A stretch of DNA of 64,000 bases. It comes from Paracorniculantispora psalliotae. Taxonomy: Eukaryota > Ascomycota > Sordariomycetes > Hypocreales > Cordycipitaceae. The position numbers and the translations under genes are program-made. Of the stretch, positions 33,848 to 44,812 are shown piece by piece. The notes under the pieces were generated by a model, which saw only the letters and a program-made list of their open reading frames with translations, made no database searches and was not told the origin of the DNA. Positions within the stretch are counted from its first letter, which is position 1, and each line of letters starts with the position of its first letter. Location: the NCBI GenBank assembly GCA_002796755.1, contig PHFE01000022.1, positions 726,126 to 790,125 on the forward strand, written 5' to 3'.

Positions 33848-35041
33848 TCGGCGATGACATGCTCATGGGGATTGGCTCTATTTCCAACGTTTAGTATCGC
33901 ATATTTCTGTACATTTTAGACTATCAAGATATAATTTCTCAAATACCATCGGAGTTTCTGTTTTAGCCGATGAGTGCACATGGCCATTGTCGTCCTGTCA
34001 TAAAATACGAATTGAAAGCCTACGCAGCTGGGGAAGAGTTTCTTCGCAGAGGTTATGAGCACAGCCTCAGGGTGGTCTGCAGTTTTCCCCTTGTTGATAT
34101 TAACATGATCTGCATATAGGCATGATTCAGAACTATGCGGGGAGCATGCAAGCCGTGGCGGAGCCGCTCGCTAATAGATCCCGACCAGCTCTCGCATTGG
34201 GAAGGTCAGAGCGTTGACTTCTGTTAGTCGCTTGCTTCAGCCTGGCGCCACACGCAGCCACAATGCCGTATTCTGGCAGTCATTGGTAGTATTTTGGCGA
34301 TGAAAATAAAATTGGTCTAAAAAGCAGGGAACAATAACTATGCGGAGGACAGGGAACCTGACGAGGTAAGCAAAGTGCATTTTTCGCTGTCTTCGGAATG
34401 TAGCCAAGCTATCAAATGCTGACGTACTAGGATTTTCGTAATTTGAAGATTGAGAAAAAAAGAAAAGAAATAGTGATTAGACAGTAACTGAGAGATTGAA
34501 AATGAAGCTATTTGTTCAACTTCTAGAGAGAATTATCGAGCATGAGGCCAGCCTTCGTGGCAATCTTTAGTCTGTTGACCAGTGCAATGAAGACACACCA
34601 TCTGAAATGGGACAAGTCAGCGCATGGGAAGATCAATGCTGTTATTACATTTAATCCCTAAATTAATACTATATTTCAATGCCTGGTCGAGAACTACCCA
34701 AAACACCTCGGCCCGTGCCAAGCTCATCCACACTCCAGACCCCGCGCCTCTTTCCATAATGAATGCATATGGACAATGCCGTCAATCACACTCTAGATGT
34801 CAATGTCCAAGGCAAGGGCATGCATATGGGCGAATACTGTAATTTATTCTGCCTCGGCATTGCACTGCAACTATTATCACGAGCATCGGCAAGTATCTTG
34901 AAGACTCAATTCTTGACGCATAAATAGAAGCATGCCTGCCCCAAAACTACCACAGTTCTTTAAGCACACACAGTCAGCTTTCCAACAATCTACTTCTCAA
35001 CCGACCTTAGAAACCCGTTTTCTTACAAACACTCTTTCAAA
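33848..35041. other. intergenic region, no gene seen
   Basis: A 1.2-kb spacer with no coding signal. A TATA-like CATAAATAG lies at 34919-34927, 115 bp upstream of the HsbA gene, and is its probable core promoter. Confidence 0.5.
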
Positions 35042-35581
35042 ATGAAGTTCTCCATCATTGCCTCTCTTTTCCTCGCCGGCGCCTCTGCCCATTCCACTCC
35101 TTCCCCTGAGCTTTCCACCGTTTTGGGCGTCCTGTCTCGCGTCCAGAATGCGATTGACGCTCTCGACCGGGCCGGTCAAGCCTTCACCGGCGACCTGACC
35201 TCTCTCTTCGACACCTCGACCAGCCTCATCACCATCATCAACGACGGCGCGGCCGAGATCAAGGCTTCCGTCCCGGCCCTCAGCGTCCACGACGCCATCG
35301 GCCTCATCCACCCGACCAAGGCGCTAGGGCAGCACGCGCAGGTCCTGGCCGACGACTTTGTCGCCGCCCGCTTTGAGGTGGAAAAGGCGGGTGCCTGCGA
35401 CGTGGTCGAGACGCAGGTTAGCGCCATCGCCGAGGCAAGCGACAGCTTGAACGAGGTCATTCTTGGCAAGGTCCCGCAGAGCCTGCAGGATACTGCCAGG
35501 CACTTGGCTGCCCCTCTTAGCACCACTCTCAGCGGCTCCAAGGCCAACTTTGCTAAGGGAAGCTGCAACAACAAAGCTTGA
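35042..35581 (+). CDS. HsbA-family (hydrophobic surface binding) secreted protein
   Basis: A single exon of 179 aa. A signal peptide (MKFSIIASLFLAGASA) is followed by an almost all-helical domain, with VLGVLSRVQNAIDALDRAGQ near the start, SLFDTSTSLITIINDGAAEI in the middle and only two cysteines (one in KAGACDVVE and one near the end in KGSCNN). This is the HsbA / cell-wall galactomannoprotein (Mp1-like) family. Aspergillus HsbA coats hydrophobic surfaces and recruits esterases, and Mp1-type proteins bind lipids. It is soluble; the sequence ends without a GPI signal. The CT-rich leader and TATA-like box suggest strong inducible expression. Confidence 0.9.
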   Translation: MKFSIIASLFLAGASAHSTPSPELSTVLGVLSRVQNAIDALDRAGQAFTGDLTSLFDTSTSLITIINDGAAEIKASVPALSVHDAIGLIHPTKALGQHAQVLADDFVAARFEVEKAGACDVVETQVSAIAEASDSLNEVILGKVPQSLQDTARHLAAPLSTTLSGSKANFAKGSCNNKA

Positions 35582-35647
35582 AATGAAAGCTTTAAATCGA
35601 AATCGTTATCCTTCCGCTTGGAAGCATGAAGTAGCGCAGAATATACA

Positions 35648-35703
35648 AGGAGCAGTAATGGAGTTTGCTGTAGTGCAGACTATATAGGAGCAGTAATGGA
35701 GTT
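35648..35703 (+). repeat. duplicated 18-bp element in HsbA 3' flank
   Basis: AGGAGCAGTAATGGAGTT occurs exactly at 35648-35665 and 35686-35703, a 38-bp period just after the HsbA stop. It is probably a small local duplication within the 3' UTR. Confidence 0.75.
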
Positions 35704-35838
35704 GATAGATGGGCTCAGGCAGGATCAATTAGTTACATATTCCATGTATAATAGTTGATTGCATTTCTCCTCCAAAGTTGCGATGTGAAACTGTATTGAC
35801 GAGCGAACATTACTTTAAATATAATTTAATGTGCGTTA

Positions 35839-36786
35839 TTAGGACTCTTGAATAATTTCATCAATGAACCGCCCAAGCACGTCTGCCATTTTCCTGCCGC
35901 CCTCCACACTCGGCTCAACCCTCGCCACATAATCCGCGGTATTCTTCCCATCCATAACTTCGAATAGTGGACATGCCTTCACCGGCACGCCTTCGATCCG
36001 TATATTTCTAGTAGCCTGCTCGTACATCTGCTTAATACCCGCCTGCAGCTTCTCCGGCCGCTTGTTGTATCCCAGCGCCGCCAGCGCCCTGTCCGCCCAG
36101 CTCGGCGCCAGTCCCGGCTGAGCCTCGAGCGGGTAATAAATCATGCACGCAATCACCGCACGCGGTTTGTGCTTGGCGACTAGTTTTGCAATATACGCTT
36201 CCGTCTGCGTCTTGAACATGCGGACGAAATAGCCCAGGGCCCAGGCGCGACCGCTGCGCAGCGAGGACAGCGGCGTGAGCCATGCCAGCCAGAGCATGTG
36301 CAGGATGGTCCAGAGTGTCGGCTTCATGGCGATGTCGTTTCCACCGACAGAGACAATGAGAATATCATTTGGTGTGATGTGCTCTCGGATAAACTGGTCG
36401 TGGTCAAGCAAGGCGGTTCCATGCCGTTCACGCAGAAGTGAGGCCTCCACGCTGAGGTTCAGCGCCGTCGCCCGCGCGCCGAGGCGGTGATTCAACCAGA
36501 ATGCCACATCTGCTTTGGGATACGGGTTTTGAAGCGTAAATCTATATATTTCGGGCACGCTGTCGGTTGGTACTGTGTGCTGCGAGCCGGGTGACGTAGA
36601 TGGCAGCCAGTACTTGTTGTCGAGTGACGAGTCACCAGCCAGGTAGACGATGGGCGTCTCTGGACGATGAGCTTTGGTGATGTTGAAGAAATTGGCAATA
36701 TCAACAATTTTATGCCCTTTATACTCGAAATAAAAGCGCGACGTATTAATTTTGGAACTCATTTTCTTGCTTGCAGAGTCCACCAT
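35839..36786 (-). CDS. SGNH/GDSL-like hydrolase
   Basis: A single exon of 315 aa; the second Met (residue 9) could also be the start. Block I is YLAGDSSLDNK with the nucleophile Ser53. Block III is VSVGGND near residue 147-151. The usual block V Asp-x-x-His is not apparent: the C terminus reads YVARVEPSVEGGRKMAD, with Ser-Val where DxxH would be expected. There is no signal peptide; a hydrophobic stretch (TLWTILHMLWLAWLTPL) may touch membranes. SGNH enzymes are esterases, lipases or acyltransferases. The missing His means activity here cannot be assumed. It is convergent with the HsbA gene, 257 bp apart. Confidence 0.8.
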   Translation of the reverse strand: MVDSASKKMSSKINTSRFYFEYKGHKIVDIANFFNITKAHRPETPIVYLAGDSSLDNKYWLPSTSPGSQHTVPTDSVPEIYRFTLQNPYPKADVAFWLNHRLGARATALNLSVEASLLRERHGTALLDHDQFIREHITPNDILIVSVGGNDIAMKPTLWTILHMLWLAWLTPLSSLRSGRAWALGYFVRMFKTQTEAYIAKLVAKHKPRAVIACMIYYPLEAQPGLAPSWADRALAALGYNKRPEKLQAGIKQMYEQATRNIRIEGVPVKACPLFEVMDGKNTADYVARVEPSVEGGRKMADVLGRFIDEIIQES

Positions 36787-37181
36787 GATGCGATGTTGTC
36801 TTGTGGAAAATGGAGGATATGCTGGGCGTTATTGTCGCTGCCTAGATGGCTTTGTTATAGCTTGTGGCAAGGCTAGGCCGCACGCTTTCGCCCGTAGCCA
36901 TAGATCTTAGCCCAAAGAAAAGCTGTAGAAAACGTATATATGTGCCGATATTTGCTTTCTTCCTTGGCCATAATCTTGGTCATATCGGATTCCTTTAAAG
37001 ATCCAACGTACATCATATCCTTACACAATAGGTACCACCCTGCACTTGTACGGCATACTATTAATCTCTACGAAAGGCTGCTAAATAATCCGAAAGTGAG
37101 TCATCGACGAATGAGAAATTTCAATTAAAAAAAAAAAAGGTCAGAAAAGATTAAGTTGAGCACTTAAGTGATTAAAACGAC
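36787..37181. other. intergenic region upstream of SGNH gene
   Basis: AT-rich, with no protein-coding signal. It separates the SGNH gene from the tRNA-Asp gene. Confidence 0.5.
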
Positions 37182-37191
37182 AAAAAAAAAA
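37182..37191 (-). terminator. Pol III terminator of tRNA-Asp
   Basis: A run of ten T residues on the minus strand begins 27 nt after the 3' end of the tRNA, as expected for RNA polymerase III termination. Confidence 0.6.
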
Positions 37192-37217
37192 GAACATCCT
37201 GAGGATGCTGGCGGTAT

Positions 37218-37289
37218 CTCTCCCGCCGGGAATTGAACCCGGGTCTCAAGCGTGACAAGCTTGCATACTGACCACTATACTACGGAAGA
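37218..37289 (-). tRNA. tRNA-Asp (GTC)
   Basis: A 72-nt cloverleaf without intron. Acceptor strands TCTTCCG and CGGGAGA pair with one G-T wobble, and the discriminator is G. The D arm reads GTATAGTGGTCAGTAT. The anticodon stem CAAGC/GCTTG closes the loop TTGTCAC with anticodon GTC. The T stem CCGGG/CCCGG closes TTCAATT. The B box is GGTTCAATTCC. No CCA is encoded, as usual in eukaryotes. Confidence 0.95.
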
Positions 37290-37522
37290 TGTTGAACAGC
37301 TGTAAAGCAGCTGTCGTAGTGTGGATTGGACTCCGGGCGACACTAACAGGTATTTGAACCTTTGCCACGGTCTCCCTCTGTTGGATGGATTGTCCGCCGA
37401 CAGGTGAAGCAGCCCACCAGACTTAAAACACGGCACACATCCTTCAACGCAGCGCATGTATAATACATCATTTATTTTCATGCAGGCTATGCTTTTAGAT
37501 ACATTTCCTTTCATTCCCCCAT

Positions 37523-40063
37523 TTACAGCTCGTCGTGCGCCTTTTTGCCCTCCAGATCCTCCATGGCCATAATCTTGACCACCAAGCTCGTCCAGCCCGT
37601 GAAGTGCTGCGTGCGCTGGCCGGCGCCCGTCTCCGGGTTGTACTGCTCCCACGCGAAGCCCGTCTCCTTCCAGCTGTTGTAGACGGTGTTGACGAGGTTC
37701 TTGCGCAGGCGAATGTACAGGTCGCGGGCCTTGGTGCTGTGCGGGCCGCTCTGGGTGGCAAAGTGCTGTGACAAGTCAGTTTCTGGACGATGAGACATTG
37801 TGAGTTGAAATAACTTACATGGAGCTGCTTGACAGCGAGATAGTTGATGGGCATCCAGATAGGGCTGCGCCAGTAGTTCTCCTCGGTGCCGTAAAACTCA
37901 GACTGCTTGCTGAGACTGCGAATGCCGTACGGGCTAAAGAGGTGCTCCTCGTCGCCGAGTAGGTCGAGGATCTTGCCGAGCTTGGGATCCTTGGGCTTCA
38001 TCAGGCCGACAAGGAACGGCATCAGAGAAATGTAGCCCTTATGACAAACAAGAGCGTGCTCCTCAAAGTCGTCAATGGAGGCGTCGCAGTAGCAGCCCTC
38101 CTTCTCGGACCAGTGGAGATCGTTCAAGTTGTTCTCAATGGCCTCGAGGTTCTTCTCCATATCGGCAACATCTTCAGGAATACCAAGCGCATCGGCAATG
38201 TTGATAAGCGACTTGGTCATCAGACCAACCCAGGCCAGCAGGTCGACGTGCAGCTCGCCGGGAGAGGGCGGGCTAGGGCGAGGATAGTCATCGAGGCCAC
38301 TGGTCAGGCAATGGGTTTCAGTGCGGCCGCGCCAGCGGTAGGCCTCACGAGTGGAAAACGCCTCACGGTCGTAGGTCTTGACGTCGCCACGCTGAGTGCG
38401 ACGGAACCACTGGTACTGACGCTGCAGCAGGGGGTAAATGTTGCGCAGATACGACTCGCCGAGTTCAGTATTCTTGAGGTGCGCGTCGTGGAGCTCGTCT
38501 TCCTTGCTGAGCGTCTCCTTCTGGGCCTTGGAAGAGCCGTTGAACTTGCGCAGCTGCTCCATGAAATCTTCAATGACGAGGAATAGCGTCGGCGGGTTGG
38601 CGTAGTGCGGGTACTGGATCTGAAACTCGGGAGGCACCTTGCTGCGCGCCTCGTGTCCGAGGATCTGCTCGCGAGGAATCCAGCCATCCTCATCCATGGT
38701 GTTGAACCAGCTCTTGACGACCTCTAGGGCCAGATCCATGTCCCAGTCGGAGATGGGCATCAGATGGAAGCCCTCATCCCAGAGGAAGCCTCGGGGGAAG
38801 AAAGGGCGCGAGGGAACACTGGTAAAGAGCTCGTAGGGGCCTTCGGCGGTAGCCTTCTGGCGCGCTCTCGCCTCAGCAGCGCCCTCCCAGAAGCGGTCAT
38901 CCTCCTCTTCGTATTCTTCGGCGTACGAACGATCAATAATCTGCTGTCCGTGGAAGTATCCAACACCACCGAGCAGGTTGGAGAACATGCTCTTGCCAAA
39001 CTGCAGATACTTGGTGCCGTCAAAGGGGGCCTTGAAATCGAAAATCTTGGAGAAGCGCTGACCAAAGAGCTCCGACGTCTGCTTGATCTCCCTAGTAACA
39101 TCAGAGGGAGTCAGAGCTTTGCCGGCCGAAGCGGAAGAAAAGATGACGTCAAACTCAAACTCGCCCTGGAAGTTCTTCTGGACGATTTGAGCATTGCCTG
39201 CGCCAGGGTTGTTGGCGATGCGGTAGACCTGCCACGGGAATGGCGCGTTCTCCTCCTCGTAATCGTGTTGGATTTCCATCGCGGCAGCCTGAAGCAGCTT
39301 GAAGACAGCCGCCTTGGTCTGCCACAGCTCGCTCTCAGGGAGCTCTAGACTGTGCACCAGAGTAGTCTCAGTGTTGCGTCTCTTGGCAAGGTCATGATCT
39401 GTAGTGGGATGCTTGCCCTCGCCCTCTGTGACAAGCAACGTGTAGTCACCCAGCGCCTTTGACTTGCCCTTGAACGTCACGTCGCCAGTGTATCCGAACT
39501 CGGTAGATTCGGTCGCGACGGCAAGCTCACCATCACCATCCTGGGCAATGTAGTAGTAGAGCATGGTGTTGATGTCTTTGGGGGCACCTTCGCGAGGCAC
39601 GCCCTTGATTCGCGCAGCCCAGCTGCCGCCGTGTTCGCCGCCCGGGATCTTTACAAACGAGGTCGTGATGTCGATTGAGTTGCCCTTGTCGTGGATGGAC
39701 TGAATGCCACCACGGCGGGCGTCGTACTCGTCCCAGCCGTAACCGTGCGCATGTTCGCCTTGCTCGCAGGTATATCGGAACCCTAGGCATCGCTCATTAG
39801 TACCTTTGTCCTTGAAGAGGGGTCCGGTAAGCCAAACCTTCCTGGACCTCGCCATAGTTGTCGACCTTGGACCACATCAAGCCTGTCCAGAGACCCTCTG
39901 GCGTCCGTGGTCGCACGCCAAAGTATACATTTGGTTTGTACGGTCCCCAGAAGAGGCTTTGGTTGTTCTGACGGCCGATTTCCGCTGTGAGGATCGATTC
40001 GCCTTCGGCGGCCGCTGTTCCAACGGCCAGCGCCGCGGCGACCCAATGCGCGAGTCGCGCCAT
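37523..40063 (-). CDS. CWH41: mannosyl-oligosaccharide glucosidase I (GH63)
   Basis: Three exons (40063..39838, 39782..37819, 37765..37523) give 810 aa. The first intron (55 bp) has a perfect TACTAAT branch site and GTTTGG donor; splicing restores VQEGFRYTCEQ. The enzyme removes the terminal alpha-1,2-glucose from Glc3Man9GlcNAc2 on new glycoproteins in the ER. Marks: FWGPYKPNVYFGVRPRTPEG, the TCEQ...GYGWDEYDAR block, FFPRGFLWDEGFHLMPISDW, GLDDYPRPSPPS and FYGTEENYWRSPIWMPINYL. Residues 1-19 form a cleavable-looking leader (MARLAHWVAAALAVGTAAA). The protein ends in HDEL, an ER-retrieval signal; yeast Cwh41 is instead a type II membrane protein. It sits in tandem with the Mnn1-type mannosyltransferase gene. 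Confidence 0.94.
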
Positions 40064-40546
40064 GTCGATTGCGTGTGCGATTTCGATGAATCTGGGGTTG
40101 AGAAGAATGACGGCTGGACTCGATTGACTACCCGGCGATGCTTAGATGTGTAGTTTGAGTGCCGGCATTGACAATGCTGAAACGAGCGTTTGTCGTCGTG
40201 GACACGGTGTAGTTGGGAGACGCGAGGCTCTGTAACTAATAAGCTCCCCGCAATAAAAAGGGAGCTCCCTGAATTGTGGCCGTACCTACTAGTGGGCAAG
40301 ACGACAAGCAGCTTCGGCAGGGAAACGACACGAAGAAATAGGGAAGAAAATATGTTTTAATTACTATAGCTTTACTATTGAAAATATACACTGAAAAGGT
40401 CAAAATTTCGCTGTTTGCAAATTTGCCTTCCCAAATTCACGGCCTTATATACAAGCGCTAGCCCTGGTGCCTGAGCGAACGGCAGCCCACTTCGGCGTCA
40501 TCGCGGTGGCGCATCACCCTCCTTTACGGAGTACTTTGTGCAGCAC
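40064..40546. other. intergenic region between the two glycan genes
   Basis: It serves as the promoter of the GH63 gene and 3' flank of the mannosyltransferase gene. No other gene. Confidence 0.5.
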
Positions 40547-42422
40547 TCACATATACTTCTTTGCATGCTCAACCATCATCGCGACCTTGGCCTTTTCGAT
40601 CTCTGTCAGCGCGTGTTTGATACCAGGTTTCCCAGTCAGGCACGCCTTGTTGTTGCCCAGCAATTGCCAGGTGGCCGGCGTCACCACTGGCGGCTCAGCG
40701 ACGTATTCTTGGAAATTCCCAAATACTCGATCCTTCTTCTCGGCGAACTTGTTCTCCAAAATACCGCCGTTGAACCAGAGCGGCCTTCCGTTGGCGGCCA
40801 GATGCAGCAGTTGTGGCGCGCAGACTGTATAGGAAACCGACAGGGCGTTTTGGTTCTCGCTAGTCGTCAACGACTCCGGTTCCGCAGATCTCCTAAGCTC
40901 TGCTGACGTGATTTCCGTCTCTGCATCGTCGCTCAATGGAATGTCCTTTTCAGCGACTTTCGACTCCGCGTGGCCCATGACGGCGACTCCGCCACGATGA
41001 AAGGCGTAGCCCGTGTCGCCCACCAGTTCCCAGCCAAGCCAGAATGTTTCCTTATCACCTATAATCTCGATTAGCTGCGTCGCGCTGGCATCGCTCATTG
41101 GCACACTTACCATAGACCATGTCGTAGACGCCGACTGTGCCTTGCTCTTTGTTTCCGTTTCTCTCGGGACCATTCATCCGGCATACCATGAGCATGGCAA
41201 TGAAATGGCGCCACTTGTCTACCACCACGACCCCAGATTCTTGCTGGTGCCCACTCTCGCCGCGCCAATAGCGACTGGCAAGCACCTTTTGTGAAATAGG
41301 TCTCGGTAGCAGGTTCTTGAGCCAGTCCCTCTTCCATTCCGGCCACAGCGTCCGGTCCTTGAAGAAGAGCGCGCCCGTCAGCTGGTAATCTTCGTCCTCG
41401 AACAAACTTTCCGGATCTTCGAAGAATAAACTGTCTGCATCGACAAAGATAACCTCGCGAAAGCTAGAAAACATGATCGCATACGGCTTCAGAGCCCATC
41501 CGCTCAATCGCCAGCCTTCGTCGTCCACCATCGGAGCAATCTCGCGAACCATGACTTCATCGAGGTTCTCCAGCTCCGCTTGCACATCCACATCCATATC
41601 ACCGTCGTCGAGATACATGACTTCGATAGGCAGGGTGCATCCAACATCTCGCACGTTGTGGATAAGTGTCTTCAAATGCGGAATCTGTGAACTACCGGCC
41701 GTAACAACGATGCCACGCCCTCCGTGCTTGAAGCTAAGGTGCAGCGCCATGTGATCAGTGAAATAAGGGCCAGTCCAGCTGGCCATAAGCTGCCCAAACT
41801 TTGTCATGAAAGATTTGAACTTTTCATATGTGTGAATAGTTCGCTCCAGGCCAGCTGTTGGCATATCCACCTCATCCTCGGCGAAGTAGCGACGGATATA
41901 TTGAACCACATCCGATCGAATGAACGTTGTGTCGGGCCCATCTTCTACCAGATGTAGCTTCTCCCAAGCTCGGAAATATCTCTTGTATTCTCGGGCGCGA
42001 AGCCCAATCTCGCGCAGCTTCACCGCACCGGTGCCTTCAATATTGCTCAACATCGAGCGAGTCTCCATCTCCCCGGGAAGAAGATCATCCAAGCGTGCGA
42101 GTGCCTGCTCAAAATCTACATTTCGAATCTTCTCTGTGAATATCGATGTTTGCGTCGGGCTCGGCGGCTGGATCGAGGCGACTTCGTCACTGGCAGGTTC
42201 AGTATGAGGGTTTGTAAGAGTGGTGGGGACAGCCTCTTCTGTGTCCGGGATGAGAGATGACCGTCCCAGCAGGTCATCTTTTTGAACGATGCTTTCCGAA
42301 TAAAATAAAATCAGACCGACGATGAGGAGACTCGTTAACGCCAGCTTGACGTAGCGTGTCGTTGGTCGGTGTCGAAAGTCACGGCTGGGTGACAGCCGCC
42401 GAAGAGTACCGAATCGAGGCAT
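40547..42422 (-). CDS. Mnn1-family alpha-1,3-mannosyltransferase (GT71)
   Basis: Exons 42422..41111 and 41058..40547 give 607 aa; the 52-bp intron is GTAAGT..TTATAG. I chose MPRFGTLRRL at 42422 because it yields the usual short cytosolic tail and single signal anchor (YVKLALTSLLIVGLILFYSE). An in-frame ATG at 42506 would add 28 aa and a second hydrophobic stretch. The catalytic domain has GRGIVVTAGSSQIPHLKTLI, LPIEVMYLDDGD and the DxD site FVDADSLFFEDPE, then RYWRGESGHQQESGVVVVDK and, after splicing, FWLGWELVGD. GT71 enzymes are Golgi type II proteins adding mannose from GDP-mannose to N- or O-glycans. The acceptor and linkage for this member are not known. Confidence 0.9.
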
Positions 42423-44307
42423 CGGGAGAGAGACCTTGCGGAAAGGATACCCGCAAAAGAAATACAGCAATATAGACAAGGGAATGTAAAACCAAAACGG
42501 TGGCATCAAGAGTCCATAGGAAGTCACTGTTGTACTGGGGGAACAGGCCACCTGTGAAATGCCCACGGGCCGGGGACTGCGTGGGAGATAAATAGATTGC
42601 GCTACAAATAAAACGTACGAGTGGGTATATAAGACGAACGTCGACTCTCGTTTGCCTTCCTAACTTAAACTATTCTCCGCAGGCTAACCTTGAGATCTCG
42701 GTCCAAGGTTCGGGATCAGGGCAGCGAATATAGAGTTCAGCCCACTTGCTTGTCGTCCGGCCGCCATGACCGCCAGTTTAAACGAGAAGCAATATTCCAT
42801 CAAATTGAATTGCCACATTTTGGCACGGATACCACGCCGGCGTACAATGCAGCGTTCTCGGTACGCAGCTGTCAAAACGACAGCCAATACCGTCAATCAT
42901 GCTGTTTCAATCACCGGTGTTGCAATTTCAAGCTAATGTTGATTCAATTATTTCCTTTCTTTCATTTCGGTTTGTGTTCTGCATCAACCACTTGCGTAGG
43001 ATTTTGTCCACCGAAGTAAATCATTACTGCACTCACAATTCCAACCTGACTTACACCAATTTTGAGTAATACCCCGGCTCCTTTGGGTGGGGACGATTCG
43101 TATAAACTGCTCTTGGATGGAGTCACAGGCGTGAAGCACTAGCCTCCCGCTCAGCCCAATGCGGGTGACTTTCAGCCTTCTGCATTGCATGACCGAGCAC
43201 CGTGCGTCAGCCGACGTCTTTTGATGAACTTGTCGAAGTGCAGGCAGGCGAGGGACCCAGCTGGCGCAAGCGAAGCGCTCGGGCAAGAGCAAGATGGGCT
43301 GCGGAGCGCATTGGCGTCGTGCATTGGCGGATTTTCTCGGCGTCCGTTTAGAGTTTGCAACAAATACTATGCACTAGTGAGATCACCGGGTCGGCCGTAG
43401 GAACGCTCCCCCGATGTACGGTGCTTTTTAATCCGAGCTATTCGATGCTAAACATAGCACAGCCCTGCGACGACCACCCCAACGGTGCACGGATCGCAGC
43501 TGTGGCAGTATCTTTGGAGGCTCTCGCTTCTCTCGCTTACACGATTGGAGATTTCTCCCTTATTAACATCGAATTAAAGAATCATGATTTAAGACTGCAG
43601 TTACTTTTCTGCAAAATACTTCAAGGTAATAGTTTTTATAACTTCTATTTTGTATAACGTCTGAAACTTCTCACAGTGGAGGCGCATTTTCGCTCTGTAT
43701 CGATACAAGTCCACGTCGTAGCGCAGCTATTCTACGTATAGCGTTCAGCTAGTCGCAAACAACACCACAGTCCGATTGGGGTGTTTCATTCATACCAGGC
43801 AATTGGATGAATATTGAATTAGAGTGAACTAAGCGATCTTGTTCTTTAAGTCATTACAGCTGTGTTGTGGTACTAGAAACTGGTTGCCTAATATATAAAA
43901 AATAACTGTTGCATTCGATTTCCAGACTTGGCACTGCCAGCTGCGCATTGACTACAAGCACATTACACCAGCTTCAATGAAGTAGATTCAGATGATTCAT
44001 CTATAGGCTACTTCTCTACCGAAACACAAGCCACCTTTGTCTATCAAGTTGGTTTTGGAAAACGTCATGCGACGTGACGGTGCGTCGATGTAACGAGAAT
44101 CAGACAGCCCTATGATGAATTTTTGTAAGCAGGCCCACGCTCATAACGGAGACACTAATACATCGCTTGTGAAAATATTATGAAGGCGGCTTTTTGCTAT
44201 GTATCCTGTCATGGAAGCGGGGCATTCTTGCTGGTGAATATACACGCGCTGAGCCCGCCGCGCTCCGTTTTCTTGATGCTGGACCGCGTTTGCTGATTAT
44301 CACCTAG
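42423..44307. other. 1.9-kb intergenic region, no intact gene seen
   Basis: The part up to 42506 may be coding if the upstream ATG is used. The remainder has short frames on both strands with no domain. Its right end abuts the decayed Cys-rich gene. Confidence 0.45.
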
Positions 44308-44690
44308 ATTAAATGCAATGAAAAATTGCTGCCAAAAATATGGCGACAGCACCCCGCAGCTCAAGTCCAACTGTTACTACTGGTGCACGTTCCATGAGCT
44401 GACCAGCGACACGAAGGAGGAGAAGAAGAAGAACTTGTCGCGCACCTCGGACAGCTTCAAAGAGTGTCTACTCAAGGGAATAATACGGATCTGAGTGGAA
44501 TACTGTGCACGCTGCACAACAGCAACAAGGACAAGGGTGACAAGGATGACAAGGACGACAAATACGGCAAGATCCAAAGTCGACGGACAAGCCAAAGTCC
44601 GAGGCCGTTCGAATCGGCGGCTCTTGGGGCATCTTGGCCACAGGCCTTGCGCTGACATTTGCTTTCAACGCCTTGTTTGCAAATTTTTGA
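44308..44690 (+). pseudogene. decayed cysteine-rich, GPI-anchor-like gene spread over three frames
   Basis: An acceptor-like CACCTAG ends at 44307. The first frame then reads NAMKNCCQKYGDSTP, SNCYYWCTFHEL and FKECLLKG before a stop at 44492-44494. A second frame continues with NNTDLSGILCTLHN and a Lys-Asp-rich run to about 44560. A third frame gives SEAVRIGGSWGI, then ATGLALTFAFNALFANF and a TGA at 44688-44690, the hydrophobic tail expected of a GPI-attachment signal. The order (Cys-rich head, linker, hydrophobic tail) suggests one former gene broken by two frameshifts, or sequencing errors in a live gene. No leader exon was found. The family is not firmly recognised. Confidence 0.35.
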
Positions 44691-44812
44691 GTTATAGTAA
44701 GTTGAATGTTTCTGTATTTTTCCCATGCATATGCGAATTGTCTGCTGGTGCCTGTCTCACTTTTGCTTTTAAAACTTAATTTCCCATGTAAATCATGCCA
44801 TTTTCATCCCAG

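Noticed and set aside
38041..39348. Plus-strand frames of 181 and 194 aa
   Set aside because: Antisense shadows of the GH63 glucosidase.
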